Origin: Sulfitobacter aestuariivivens | GTDB taxonomy: Bacteria; Pseudomonadota; Alphaproteobacteria; Rhodobacterales; Rhodobacteraceae | Length of the DNA stretch: 64,000 nucleotides | Reading direction: 5' to 3' | Assembly (NCBI RefSeq): GCF_014763045.1 | Contig: NZ_JACTAG010000001.1 | Coordinates: 992,001 to 1,056,000, forward strand | In this document: piece after piece, positions 1 through 8,379 of the stretch | Position numbering within the stretch: the stretch's first letter is position 1 | Layout of the letters: each line of letters begins with the position of its first letter | Notes under the pieces: model-generated | Told to the model about the DNA's origin: nothing | The model's input: the letters and a program-made list of their open reading frames with translations, nothing else | Databases searched by the model: none | Made by a program: the position numbers and the translations under genes

Positions 1-534
1 GCCTTTATTCTGGAGCGTGTCGCGGCGGGGGTTGCGCGGTTGCGTGTGGCAGGGAGCCATCTGAACGATTTGATGGGGATGGAAGTGCGGGGCATGCCGC
101 TGACGACATTTTTTGCACCTGACCAGCGCCGCCGTGTTGCAGATGCGCTGGAAGAGATGTTTCAGACCCCGGCCACCTGCGCGCTGAGCCTGCATGCGCC
201 TGCTGCCTCCGGACGGCCGGAGATCACGGGCAAGCTGATCCTGCTGCCGCTCAAAAGTGATCTCGGCGATGTAAGCCGCGCTTTGGGGTGCCTGGTGACA
301 CAGGGTGATATCGGCAGAACACCGCGTCGTTTCGAGATTGAAACGCAACACTTCAACCCTCTGGTACCTGGCCATGCGCCCGTCACCTTGCCACCGCAAT
401 TGCCCCCATCACGGGTGAGCGACCCTGCCGCCCCGGATAGGAACCCTGGATTTGCGGATGCAGCGCACAGGTTCGACGGGTCCGGCGCAAAAAAGCGCCC
501 GCCCTATCTGCGTTTGATAAAATCGGACGACTAA
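1..534 (+). CDS. PAS-domain protein, 3' part
   Basis: The reading frame is open from the first base and ends at 534, so the N-terminus lies outside the window. The visible 177 residues resemble the C-terminal part of short single-PAS proteins (PAS_5 type) that are frequent in Rhodobacteraceae: a segment with LNDLMGMEVRGMP, a helix after FFAPDQRRRV, a beta-rich stretch around KLILLPLKSD, then a proline-rich linker and a short basic end (PPYLRLIKSDD). No output domain is visible, so a sensory or adaptor role is inferred only from family resemblance. Ligand and partner are unknown. Confidence 0.6.
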   Translation, partial: AFILERVAAGVARLRVAGSHLNDLMGMEVRGMPLTTFFAPDQRRRVADALEEMFQTPATCALSLHAPAASGRPEITGKLILLPLKSDLGDVSRALGCLVTQGDIGRTPRRFEIETQHFNPLVPGHAPVTLPPQLPPSRVSDPAAPDRNPGFADAAHRFDGSGAKKRPPYLRLIKSDD

Positions 535-548
535 GCGGGCCCCAAATC

Positions 549-582
549 AAAAGGGCACCGCACGACGCTGCGTGCGATGCCC
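549..582 (-). terminator. Rho-independent terminator of the DAHP synthase gene
   Basis: A 12-bp stem with one mismatch (553-564 with 571-582) around a 6-base loop is followed on the minus strand by TTTT (549-552). It lies 23 bases past the stop of the leftward gene. It may also slow transcription coming from the convergent PAS gene. Confidence 0.7.
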
Positions 583-604
583 TGTAGTGTATCGGGACTG
601 ATTG

Positions 605-1975
605 TTATCCCGCTGCCTTGGCCGCTTCTTGCCCCCGACGCGACGACAATTCTTCAGCGACGAGAAATGCCAGTTCAAGTGACTGGCTGGCATTGAGACG
701 CGGATCACAGGCAGTATGATAACGATCTGACAGGTCTTCATCAGATACGGCGCGCACGCCGCCAGTGCATTCGGTTACATCCTGCCCTGTCATTTCAAAG
801 TGGACGCCCCCCGGTACCGTACCTTCGGCCGCGTGAACGCCAAAGAATTCGCGCACTTCACGCAGGACCGCGTCAAACGGGCGGGTCTTGTAGCCCGAGG
901 ACGACTTGATTGTGTTGCCGTGCATCGCATCGCAGGTCCAGACCACGTTCGCGCCCTCTTGCTTGACCGCCTTGATCAGACGCGGCAGGTGGTCGCCAAC
1001 CGATCCAGCGCCAAAGCGCGCGATCAGGGTCAGGCGGCCCGCCTCGTTTTCCGGGTTCAGGGTCGCCATCAGTTTCTTGAGGTCATCCACTTCCATCGTC
1101 GGGCCGCACTTGAGGCCGATGGGGTTCTGAACGCCCCGGGCGAATTCCACATGCGCCCCGTCTGGCTGGCGCGTGCGATCGCCGATCCAGATCATGTGAC
1201 CGGAGCCCGCCAGCCATTTGCCGGAGGTGGAATCAAGGCGTGTGAGTGCCTCTTCATATTCCAGCAGAAGGGATTCGTGGCTGGTGTAGAATTCCACGGA
1301 CGAAAACTCGTGCGTGGTGTCACCGGTAATGCCAGCGGCCGCCATGAAGTCGATCGTGTCCTGAATGCGGGTCGCAATCTGGCTGTATTTTTCGACCTCA
1401 TTACTGTCGGTAAAGCCCAAGGTCCATGAATGCACGTGGCTCATGTCGGCAAAACCACCTGTGGAAAAAGCGCGCAACAAGTTCAGCGTGGCGGCGGCCT
1501 GTGTATAGGCCTGCAACATGTTGGCGGGCGCAGGAATGCGCGCCTCGGGCGTGAAATCGAGCTTGTTGATGATATCGCCCCGGTAGCTTGGCAATTCCAC
1601 ACCATCAACGGTCTCTGTTGGGGCGCTGCGGGGCTTGGCGAACTGGCCTGCCATGCGGCCCACTTTGATCACCGGAACCTTGGCACCATAGGTCAGCACC
1701 ATCGCCATCTGCAGCATCACCTTAAACGTGTCGCGGATACCGTCCGAGCTGAACTGTTCAAAACTTTCGGCGCAATCGCCTCCCTGCAGCAGGAAGGCAT
1801 CGCCACGGCTGGCTTCGGCGAGATGAGCCTTGAGGCGGCGCGCTTCGCCCGCGAATACCAGCACCGGATACCGCGAAAGCTGTGCCTCGACCGCGTTCAG
1901 GGCGTCCTGATCGGGGTAGTCGGGCATCTGGATGCGCGGTTTGTCACGCCAGCTTGATTTGCTCCATTGAGTCAT
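605..1975 (-). CDS. aroG: 3-deoxy-7-phosphoheptulonate synthase, class II (plant type)
   Basis: Condenses phosphoenolpyruvate with erythrose 4-phosphate to DAHP, the first step of the shikimate pathway, in the cytosol. The 456-residue length matches class II enzymes. Family landmarks are [11 protein letters not shown] near residue 66, [14 protein letters not shown] near 105, the [10 protein letters not shown] region near 180, and the C-terminal half with [25 protein letters not shown] and [14 protein letters not shown]. The first Met ([13 protein letters not shown]) matches the usual N-terminus. It is a single transcription unit with its own terminator. Allosteric control is known in some class II enzymes but nothing here shows its mode. 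Confidence 0.95.
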   Translation of the reverse strand: MTQWSKSSWRDKPRIQMPDYPDQDALNAVEAQLSRYPVLVFAGEARRLKAHLAEASRGDAFLLQGGDCAESFEQFSSDGIRDTFKVMLQMAMVLTYGAKVPVIKVGRMAGQFAKPRSAPTETVDGVELPSYRGDIINKLDFTPEARIPAPANMLQAYTQAAATLNLLRAFSTGGFADMSHVHSWTLGFTDSNEVEKYSQIATRIQDTIDFMAAAGITGDTTHEFSSVEFYTSHESLLLEYEEALTRLDSTSGKWLAGSGHMIWIGDRTRQPDGAHVEFARGVQNPIGLKCGPTMEVDDLKKLMATLNPENEAGRLTLIARFGAGSVGDHLPRLIKAVKQEGANVVWTCDAMHGNTIKSSSGYKTRPFDAVLREVREFFGVHAAEGTVPGGVHFEMTGQDVTECTGGVRAVSDEDLSDRYHTACDPRLNASQSLELAFLVAEELSSRRGQEAAKAAG

Positions 1976-2170
1976 TTGCCATCTCCGCGTCGACGTGGCG
2001 CATCACGTTAGCGCCACCAAGAGCAATCCCTATACGAAAACTATGCGTACATGGCCAGAACCCAATTTCGACCTCTTGACGCGGGCGTAGGCGCGTGAGC
2101 AAGGTTTACGCCAAGTCGCGTCGCTATTGGTGCATCGCGGCCCTGAATCACTGCTCAGGAAAGACGGTTT

Positions 2171-3175
2171 ATGTCTGACGTTCGCGCCGCCACACGGATC
2201 CATCAGGACAAAGACAAACCCAAGCGGTTTGTCTTTGTCCTGCAGGCCAACTTTACCTTGCTCAGCTTTGCGTCAGCGGTGGAGTGTTTGCGCATCACCA
2301 ATAGGATGGCCGGGCGCGATGTATTCAGCTGGCGGATCATCGGTGAGGGCGGAGACGTGATGCGCAGCTCTGCCGGCGCGGTCTTTGCGCTTGATGGCGA
2401 CCTTGATGAATTGTCGCGGGACGACACGATCATGGTGTGTGGCGGTATCGACGTGCAGGCTGCCACGACCAAAAAACTGCTCGGGTGGTTGCGCCGCGAG
2501 GCCCGCAAGGGCGTGATGGTCGGCGGGCTGTGTACGGCGGCCTATACACTGGCCAAAGCCGGTCTGCTGGAAGGCAAGCGGGCCACCATACACTGGGAAA
2601 ATCAGGATAGTTTTTCCGAGGAGTTTCAGGACGTTGAATTGACCAAATCGGTCTTTGTTGTCGATGGCAACCGGCTGACCACAGCGGGCGGCACATCGTC
2701 GATCGATCTGATGCTCAAGTTGATCGCTGACGAACAAGGTGAAGAACTGGCCAATTCGGTGGCAGATCAGCTGATCTATTCGTCAATCCGAACCGATCAG
2801 GATACCCAGAGGCTCAGCGTGCCGACGCGCATCGGCGTGCGACATCCAAAGCTGAGCCAGGTCATCCAGATGATGGAAAGCAATATCGAAGAGCCAATCA
2901 GCCCCTCTGTGCTGGCAAAGGACGTGGGCATGTCCACCCGACAGCTCGAGCGGTTGTTCCGACGCTATCTGAACCGCAGTCCCAAGCGATACTACATGGA
3001 ACTGCGGCTGCAAAAGGCGCGCAACCTGCTGATGCAAACGGATATGTCGGTGATCAACGTGGCACTTGCCTGCGGCTTTGCCTCGCCCTCGCATTTCTCG
3101 AAGTGTTACCGGGCGCATTACGAAACAACGCCTTACCGCGAACGCGGCAGCCACGCAGCGCGCCTTTCAATCTAG
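2171..3175 (+). CDS. GlxA-family transcriptional regulator (DJ-1/PfpI + AraC HTH)
   Basis: The 334-residue protein has an N-terminal DJ-1/PfpI-like glutamine-amidotransferase fold (about 18-190), including the nucleophile-elbow-like GGLCTAAYTLA with Cys121, and a C-terminal AraC-type double helix-turn-helix (about 222-320, with MSTRQLERLFRRYLNRSPKRYY and CGFASPSHFSKCYR). Family members control catabolic genes, for example for choline or betaine derivatives, but the target here is unknown because the neighbours are unrelated. AGGAAAG at 2157-2163 is a well-spaced ribosome site for this ATG. A perfect 17-bp inverted repeat lies within codons 12-24. The C-terminus after the HTH is short. Confidence 0.9.
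   Translation: MSDVRAATRIHQDKDKPKRFVFVLQANFTLLSFASAVECLRITNRMAGRDVFSWRIIGEGGDVMRSSAGAVFALDGDLDELSRDDTIMVCGGIDVQAATTKKLLGWLRREARKGVMVGGLCTAAYTLAKAGLLEGKRATIHWENQDSFSEEFQDVELTKSVFVVDGNRLTTAGGTSSIDLMLKLIADEQGEELANSVADQLIYSSIRTDQDTQRLSVPTRIGVRHPKLSQVIQMMESNIEEPISPSVLAKDVGMSTRQLERLFRRYLNRSPKRYYMELRLQKARNLLMQTDMSVINVALACGFASPSHFSKCYRAHYETTPYRERGSHAARLSI
2204..2242. repeat. Perfect 17-bp inverted repeat inside the GlxA-type gene
   Basis: Arms 2204-2220 and 2226-2242 are exact reverse complements around the 5-base loop CAAGC. In mRNA this forms a long uninterrupted hairpin starting 33 bases after the start codon and covering codons 12-24 in frame (Gln-Asp-Lys-Asp-Lys to Val-Phe-Val-Leu). There is no T-tract, so it is not a simple terminator. 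A role in translation or as an operator is inference. Confidence 0.85.
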
Positions 3176-3197
3176 GGTGCTTTCGGGCTGACGGGCC

Positions 3198-3614
3198 TCA
3201 GAACCGTTCCATCACCGGTTTGCTGTTGGTGTTGACGTGAAAGTTCAGCACCACCAGTGCATCTTCGCGCTGGTGCAAAAGCGCATAGTAAAAGAGATAA
3301 CCGGCATCCCCCCAGAACAGCCGCCCCTCTTGTCTGACGCCGCCCCCCAGATCGACCTCGCGAAAGACGGTGACCCGTTTGAAATCCACCGGCCAGATCT
3401 GGCGCATCTGGGCCTGATTTTCCTCAATCTCTTCGTCCGTATATTCATTGCGCCCACCAAGACGCAGAAGAAGCGGGACAAACTCGCGCGCCATGATCCG
3501 TTCGTTCACGAAAGCGTCGTAGGCGTCGTAGTCCGCAAAAATCGACTCGTCTTGTGCCAGCGCGGGCGTGCTGAACATGCACAGCATCGCAATAAGGGGG
3601 CCAAGCAACCGCAT
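3198..3614 (-). CDS. Small exported protein of unknown function
   Basis: I do not recognise the family. The 138-residue protein starts MRLLGPLIAMLCMFSTPALAQ, a clear Sec signal peptide with an ALA cleavage motif, so it should be periplasmic. The mature part is acidic and mixed, with a central EEIEENQAQMRQIWP helix and an aromatic strand YLFYYALLHQ, and has no cysteines. The ATG at 3614 is preferred over the upstream in-frame Met at 3635 because GGAG sits about 8 bases upstream and the signal peptide then begins normally. The start lies 10 bases past the stop of the sugar dehydrogenase gene, so the two are probably one transcript. Confidence 0.7.
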   Translation of the reverse strand: MRLLGPLIAMLCMFSTPALAQDESIFADYDAYDAFVNERIMAREFVPLLLRLGGRNEYTDEEIEENQAQMRQIWPVDFKRVTVFREVDLGGGVRQEGRLFWGDAGYLFYYALLHQREDALVVLNFHVNTNSKPVMERF

Positions 3615-3624
3615 CTGAAATCTC

Positions 3625-4722
3625 CTATCGGGCAATAATGCGGTAGACCGTACCGTTGCCTACGGAAATAAACCAGATGGCGCCGTCCGGCCCTTCAACA
3701 ATGTCGCGCACACGTGCAGTCTGCGGCCCCTTGATCTGATCCACTTCTTTAAGGGGCAATCCCGCCAGCCGGGCGATGTAATCGAACTTGAGCGCGCCCA
3801 CAAAGATGTGACCGCGCCAGTCCGGGAACATCTTTCCCGAATAAACCAACAGGCCCGATGGCGCGATTGAGGGGTCCCAGTAATGCATGGGCTGCTGCAT
3901 CCCCTCTTTGGCTGTCCCCTCACCGATCTTGCCGCCAGAATAATGACGACCGTAGGAGATGACCGGCCAACCATAGTTGGCCCCCTTGATGATCTTGTTG
4001 ACCTCATCCCCACCGCGCGCGCCGTGCTCGGATGTCCAAAGCGTGCCGTCAAGGTCGAGCCCTGCGCCCTGCGGGTTACGGTGCCCGTATGACCAGATCT
4101 CGGGAAGGATGTCTGATTGCCCCACAAATGGATTGTCCCGCGGCACCGTGCCGTCGCGGTTGATGCGCACAATGGAGCCGTTGTGCACACTGCGGTCCTG
4201 AGCCGACGGGCGATCACCCCGATCCCCGATGGTGACAAACAGCGTGCCATCGGGTGCCTCGACCACGCGAGATCCGAAGTGACGCCCCCCCGATGACCCG
4301 GGTTTCATCGCAAAGAGTTCCTGCAAGTCTTCCAGCCGTGTGCCGTCATCCGACAGTCGCGCCCGGGCCATGGCCGTACCGGCGCCGCGGGGCTGTTTCT
4401 TGGCGTAGGTCAGAAAGAGCGTGCGGGTGCGATCAAAATCACGCGCCAGAGTAATGTCGAGCAGACCGCCCTGCCCGTTCAGATCACTGTTCGGCGTGCC
4501 GGCCACCTCGCGCAGGTTCTGGCCGTCGGCCAGCAACAACCTGCCGTCCTTTTCGGTGATAAGAACACCGCCCCGTGGCAGCGGCGCGATGGCCCAGGGC
4601 GTGTCCAATCCTTGCACAACACCTTCAATTTGAGCCGATTGCTGGGCTGCGGCACCTGAAAAAGACGATACCGACAGCAAGGTTACCGCGATGACGATGG
4701 AGAAATTTTTCATTAACAACAT
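3625..4722 (-). CDS. PQQ-dependent sugar dehydrogenase-like protein (soluble GDH/YliI family)
   Basis: The 365-residue protein has a signal peptide (Met-Leu-Leu-Met-Lys-Asn then a hydrophobic stretch ending GAAAQQ) and a six-bladed beta-propeller of the glucose/sorbosone dehydrogenase family. Recognisable pieces are the LDTPWAIAPLPRGGVLITEKDGRL blade, DLNGQGGLLDITL, GGRHFGSRV, NGSIVRINRDGTVP, SYGHRNPQGAGLD with the catalytic-type His, WTSEHGARGGDEVN and NYGWPVISYG. It likely oxidises an aldose in the periplasm with PQQ, but the substrate is unknown and no PQQ genes lie nearby. The ATG at 4722 has GGGGA 7 bases upstream. The small exported gene follows directly. Confidence 0.88.
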   Translation of the reverse strand: MLLMKNFSIVIAVTLLSVSSFSGAAAQQSAQIEGVVQGLDTPWAIAPLPRGGVLITEKDGRLLLADGQNLREVAGTPNSDLNGQGGLLDITLARDFDRTRTLFLTYAKKQPRGAGTAMARARLSDDGTRLEDLQELFAMKPGSSGGRHFGSRVVEAPDGTLFVTIGDRGDRPSAQDRSVHNGSIVRINRDGTVPRDNPFVGQSDILPEIWSYGHRNPQGAGLDLDGTLWTSEHGARGGDEVNKIIKGANYGWPVISYGRHYSGGKIGEGTAKEGMQQPMHYWDPSIAPSGLLVYSGKMFPDWRGHIFVGALKFDYIARLAGLPLKEVDQIKGPQTARVRDIVEGPDGAIWFISVGNGTVYRIIAR

Positions 4723-4902
4723 GGATTATCCCCTGAAATGAAAAGCACTTTCACAAAAGGTAGGCACTTGCGGAGAATTTTCCAACTAACGTGTCCGACA
4801 GGTCTTGGACGCAAGGTCAGCCGGGGAAAAAGTGGCTTTTCTTTTGGCAACGGCCCCTCTACCTTTCCGCCAGAACATTACGTTCCAACAAGGGAGAAAC
4901 AC

Positions 4903-6093
4903 ATGAAAAAGATGCTTTTGGCCACGACGGCTGCCGCACTTGTGGCATCATCCGCGATGGCGGATGGCCACGCGAAAGAAATCAAACTGGGCGTTCTTTA
5001 TGGCTTTACCGGGCCAATTGAATCGCTGACCGGCCCGATGGCAGCTGGTGCTGAACTGGCGATGAAGGAAGTCTCTGACAGCGGTATGCTGCTGGATGGC
5101 GCGACCGTCACCAGCTCGCGCGGCGATTCAGGCTGCATCGACAACGGCATGGCCGTGGCATCGGCCGAACGTCTGATCGCCGAGGGCGTCAAAGGCATCG
5201 TTGGTGCGGATTGCTCCGGTGTGACCGGCGCTGTTCTGCAGAATGTCGCGATCCCCAACGGCATGGTGATGATCTCGCCGTCGGCGACCTCGCCCGGCCT
5301 GACGACCATGGAAGACAACGGCCTGTTTTTCCGCACATCCCCGTCCGATGCGCGCGAAGGTGAAGTGATGGCCGAAGTGCTGCAGGAACGCGGCATTGAA
5401 TCCATCGCGCTGACATATACCAACAACGACTACGGCAAGGGTCTCGCGGATGCGATCCAGTCTTCGTTTGAGGCTGTCGGCGGCGAAGTAACCATCGTTG
5501 CAGCGCACGAAGACGGCAAAGCCGACTATTCGGCTGAAATGGGCGCACTGGCCTCTGCCGGCGGTGACCTGCTGGTTGTTGCGGGCTACCTTGATCAGGG
5601 GGGTGCAGGCATCATCAAGGCTGCGCTCGATTCAGGCGCGTGGGATACATTCGGTCTGCCCGGTGGCATGATCGGAGACAACCTGCCCAAGACCATTGGT
5701 CCCGACCTGAACGGGTCTTATGGCCAGATCGCAGGCTCCGAAGGCAAAGGCATCGAGACATTGATCGAGATGGCAGGCGACGACTTTGACGCCTCTTCGC
5801 CTTACACGCCTGAAGCCTATGATGCCGCAGCGCTGATCATGATGGCGATGCAGAAGGCTGGCTCCATGGAACCGGGTGACTACAAAGATCACATCCTTGA
5901 TGTGGCCAACGCGCCAGGCACCGAAATCTACCCCGGTGAATTGGGCAAGGCGCTTGAGCTGATCAAGAACGGTGAAGACGTCGACTATGTGGGTGCATCT
6001 GCGGTTGAATTGATCGGACCCGGCGAAGCGGCAGGCACCTATCGTCTGATCGAAGTCAAGGACGGCGAGAACGCCACGATCGGCTTCAAGTAA
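4903..6093 (+). CDS. ABC transporter substrate-binding protein, branched-chain amino-acid type
   Basis: A periplasmic binding protein of the Leu/Ile/Val (Peripla_BP_6) family, 396 residues. The chosen ATG has AGGGAG at 4891-4896 and gives a signal peptide MKKMLLATTAAALVASSAMA before DGHAKE; upstream in-frame codons would bury it. The mature protein begins with IKLGVLYGFTGPIES and contains the typical ligand-site regions GADCSGVTGAVLQNV, MISPSATSPGLT and TYTNNDYGKGLADA. It is the first gene of a six-gene uptake operon. The ligand cannot be told from sequence: the family also carries urea, short amides and aromatic acids. A strong hairpin after the stop probably stabilises this part of the transcript. 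Confidence 0.93.
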   Translation: MKKMLLATTAAALVASSAMADGHAKEIKLGVLYGFTGPIESLTGPMAAGAELAMKEVSDSGMLLDGATVTSSRGDSGCIDNGMAVASAERLIAEGVKGIVGADCSGVTGAVLQNVAIPNGMVMISPSATSPGLTTMEDNGLFFRTSPSDAREGEVMAEVLQERGIESIALTYTNNDYGKGLADAIQSSFEAVGGEVTIVAAHEDGKADYSAEMGALASAGGDLLVVAGYLDQGGAGIIKAALDSGAWDTFGLPGGMIGDNLPKTIGPDLNGSYGQIAGSEGKGIETLIEMAGDDFDASSPYTPEAYDAAALIMMAMQKAGSMEPGDYKDHILDVANAPGTEIYPGELGKALELIKNGEDVDYVGASAVELIGPGEAAGTYRLIEVKDGENATIGFK

Positions 6094-6113
6094 GATTTGA
6101 CCATCAAGTCATT

Positions 6114-6143
6114 GTACAGCCCGCATTCATGTGCGGGCTGTAC
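6114..6143 (+). other. Intercistronic hairpin after the binding-protein gene
   Basis: A perfect 12-bp stem (6114-6125 with 6132-6143) with loop TTCATG lies in the 105-base gap between the binding-protein gene and the first ATPase gene. It is followed by GTTTAG rather than a T-run, so it is more likely an mRNA-stabilising or partially terminating element that lets the binding protein be made in excess. Confidence 0.75.
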
Positions 6144-6198
6144 GTTTAGAAAAGACCAAGAACGATAACCGCAAAAGCGGGACAGCAGGGGGTGTGGC

Positions 6199-7002
6199 AT
6201 GGGCCACAATGACGAACACATGATCGTCGTGGAGGATCTCCACAAACATTTTGGCGGCTTTCACGCGGTGGATGGGTCATCGCTAACCATTGACCGCGGC
6301 TCCATCACCGGGTTGATCGGGCCAAATGGAGCCGGAAAAACCACTCTTTTCAACGTGATCGCAGGCGTTCTTCCACCAACCTCCGGCAAGGTCTTCATGG
6401 ACGGTGAAGATATCACCGGCCTGCCGCCGCATACGCTGTTTCACAAGGGTTTGCTGCGGACCTTCCAGATCGCGCATGAATTCTCGTCGATGACCTGCCG
6501 CGAGAACCTGATGATGGTGCCCGGTGGCCAGTCTGGTGAAACACTTTGGAACACCTGGTTTGGACGCAAGCGCATTGCCGACGAAGAACGAGCGCTGCAG
6601 GCAAAGGCAGATGAGGTTCTAGAATTCCTGACAATCGAACATCTGGCAGAACAGAAAGCCGGACAGGTCTCGGGCGGGCAGAAAAAACTGCTGGAGCTGG
6701 GGCGAACAATGATGGTGGATGCCAAGATCGTGTTTCTGGACGAGGTTGGCGCAGGCGTGAACCGTACCCTGCTCAATACCATCGGTGATGCGATCATCCG
6801 CCTGAATCAAGAGCGTGCGTATACGTTCGTCGTGATCGAACACGACATGGATTTCATCGGACGGCTATGTGACCCGGTCATCTGTATGGCCGAGGGGCGC
6901 GTGCTGGCCGAAGGGACGCTGGACGAGATCAAGGCCAACGAACAGGTGATCGAGGCATATCTGGGTACTGGCTTGAAAAACAAAGAAAAGGTCGGCGCAT
7001 GA
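6199..7002 (+). CDS. ABC transporter ATP-binding protein, LivG-like
   Basis: One of the two ATPases energising the importer, 267 residues, cytosolic face of the inner membrane. Walker A is GPNGAGKTT (41-49), the signature VSGGQKK starts at 158, Walker B IVFLDE ends at 182, and the His switch lies in VVIEHDMDFIG. The long Walker A-to-signature insert with GLLRTFQ is typical of LivG-type subunits. The residues after Walker B read DEVGAGVN where DEPxAGLN is usual, so the Pro is replaced. GGGGG lies just upstream of the ATG. The gene overlaps the next by ATGA. Confidence 0.93.
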   Translation: MGHNDEHMIVVEDLHKHFGGFHAVDGSSLTIDRGSITGLIGPNGAGKTTLFNVIAGVLPPTSGKVFMDGEDITGLPPHTLFHKGLLRTFQIAHEFSSMTCRENLMMVPGGQSGETLWNTWFGRKRIADEERALQAKADEVLEFLTIEHLAEQKAGQVSGGQKKLLELGRTMMVDAKIVFLDEVGAGVNRTLLNTIGDAIIRLNQERAYTFVVIEHDMDFIGRLCDPVICMAEGRVLAEGTLDEIKANEQVIEAYLGTGLKNKEKVGA

Positions 7003-7553
7003 AGCGGGCGCTGGTTGCCGCCGCGTACCTCTGGGCCCTGCCCTGCTTGGCGCTGGCCTGCCAGCCCCTTTCGACACATGTGTGGATGTGCAGTGCTGCC
7101 AGCGAATGGGCGGACGCCGAATGGGACCCCGAGGGGGAAGGTACGGCCATGTTCCTGGGTGATGTGATCTTTAACTTCACCGAAGAATTCCCCGGACATG
7201 ACATTGGCGACCACCTGACCACGTTGGAAGAGCAATACGACACCTACCAGCAATGGGTGACGGAAGAGGGCAACGGCCCCATTGAAATTTATCGCCGCGA
7301 CCTGATTGAGACGAACAACACCAGCGCTCTGCGTCAACTGCAGCGCGATATCATCGAGGGCGAACAGACAATGAGCGCCGTCATTCTGGCCCAGGTCAGG
7401 GCGCATCGGATCATGCTGTATGTGGACGGCCCCGTGGAGATGGAGATTGAGCGCATGCAGGTTCTGTCGCGCACTTTGATCGAGATACTTGATGATCACT
7501 GTTCTGACCCCGATGCCTGCGACGGAGTTCTAGATAACATGGACAGAAGCTGA
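6999..7553 (+). CDS. Unknown exported cysteine-containing protein in the ABC operon
   Basis: I do not recognise this 184-residue protein. It has a signal peptide (MKRALVAAAYLWALPCLALA) followed at once by Cys21. The residue three before that Cys is Ala rather than Leu/Val/Ile, so lipoprotein processing is doubtful. The mature part has Cys21, Cys31 and a C-terminal pair in DDHCSDPDAC, enough for two disulfides, and a long charged helical centre. The start overlaps the preceding ATPase stop (ATGA) and the stop is one base from the next ATPase start, so it is translationally embedded in the transporter operon. An accessory periplasmic role in uptake is inference. Confidence 0.8.
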   Translation: MKRALVAAAYLWALPCLALACQPLSTHVWMCSAASEWADAEWDPEGEGTAMFLGDVIFNFTEEFPGHDIGDHLTTLEEQYDTYQQWVTEEGNGPIEIYRRDLIETNNTSALRQLQRDIIEGEQTMSAVILAQVRAHRIMLYVDGPVEMEIERMQVLSRTLIEILDDHCSDPDACDGVLDNMDRS

Positions 7554-7554
7554 C

Positions 7555-8376
7555 ATGAGCAACCCTTATCAGGACGACCGCGGCAACAAGGATGCCTCGA
7601 TTACCAACCCCAAGGGGCAAGGCACGCTGACCCCGTCACCGGGCACACGGCAGGCGATGGATACCGCCAAGGCGTTTCTGGTCGGTGACAGCATGACGGC
7701 AGGGTATGGCAATGGGCCCGATATTCTGCACGATTGCACCATTGCGGTGGACGAGGGCGAAATTGCTGTAATTGTCGGCCCGAACGGCGCGGGCAAGTCG
7801 ACCGGGATGAAGGCAATCTTCGGGATGCTGGACATGCGGCAGGGCTCCGTCCGGCTGGATGGTGATGATATCACCGGTCTCTCCCCACAAGACCGAGTGG
7901 CCAAGGGCATGGGGTTCGTTCCGCAGACGTCAAACATCTTTACCTCCATGACGGTCGAGGAAAACCTGGAGATGGGAGCGTTCATTCGCACCGATGATTT
8001 TTCAGACACGATGGCCCAGGTCTACGACCTGTTTCCGATCCTGAAAGAAAAGCGCTTGCAGGCAGCGGGCGAGTTATCAGGCGGGCAGCGACAACAGGTC
8101 GCCGTGGGGCGCGCTTTGATGACACAGCCCAAGGTGCTGATGCTGGATGAGCCGACGGCCGGGGTGAGCCCGATCGTGATGGATGAGCTTTTTGACCGTA
8201 TTATTGAGGTCGCCCGGACAGGGATACCGATCCTGATGGTGGAGCAAAACGCCCGGCAAGCTCTTGAAATAGCGGACAAAGGCTATGTCTTGGTTCAAGG
8301 GCGGAATGCGTATTCCGGGACGGGTAAGGAACTCTTGGCGGATGAAGAAGTGCGCAAGAGCTTTTTGGGGGGCTGA
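7555..8376 (+). CDS. ABC transporter ATP-binding protein, LivF-like, with N-terminal extension
   Basis: The second ATPase of the importer, 273 residues. Walker A GPNGAGKST begins at 75, the signature is LSGGQRQQ, Walker B is VLMLDEP, and the His switch lies in LMVEQNAR. LivF proteins normally start only about 35 residues before Walker A. Here about 45 extra residues rich in Asn, Asp, Pro and Thr precede the core, ahead of FLVGDSMTAGYGNGPDILHDC. The ATG follows the previous stop by one base, and no better internal start is obvious. The core is certain; the role of the extension is unknown. Confidence 0.92.
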   Translation: MSNPYQDDRGNKDASITNPKGQGTLTPSPGTRQAMDTAKAFLVGDSMTAGYGNGPDILHDCTIAVDEGEIAVIVGPNGAGKSTGMKAIFGMLDMRQGSVRLDGDDITGLSPQDRVAKGMGFVPQTSNIFTSMTVEENLEMGAFIRTDDFSDTMAQVYDLFPILKEKRLQAAGELSGGQRQQVAVGRALMTQPKVLMLDEPTAGVSPIVMDELFDRIIEVARTGIPILMVEQNARQALEIADKGYVLVQGRNAYSGTGKELLADEEVRKSFLGG

Positions 8377-8379
8377 GGC

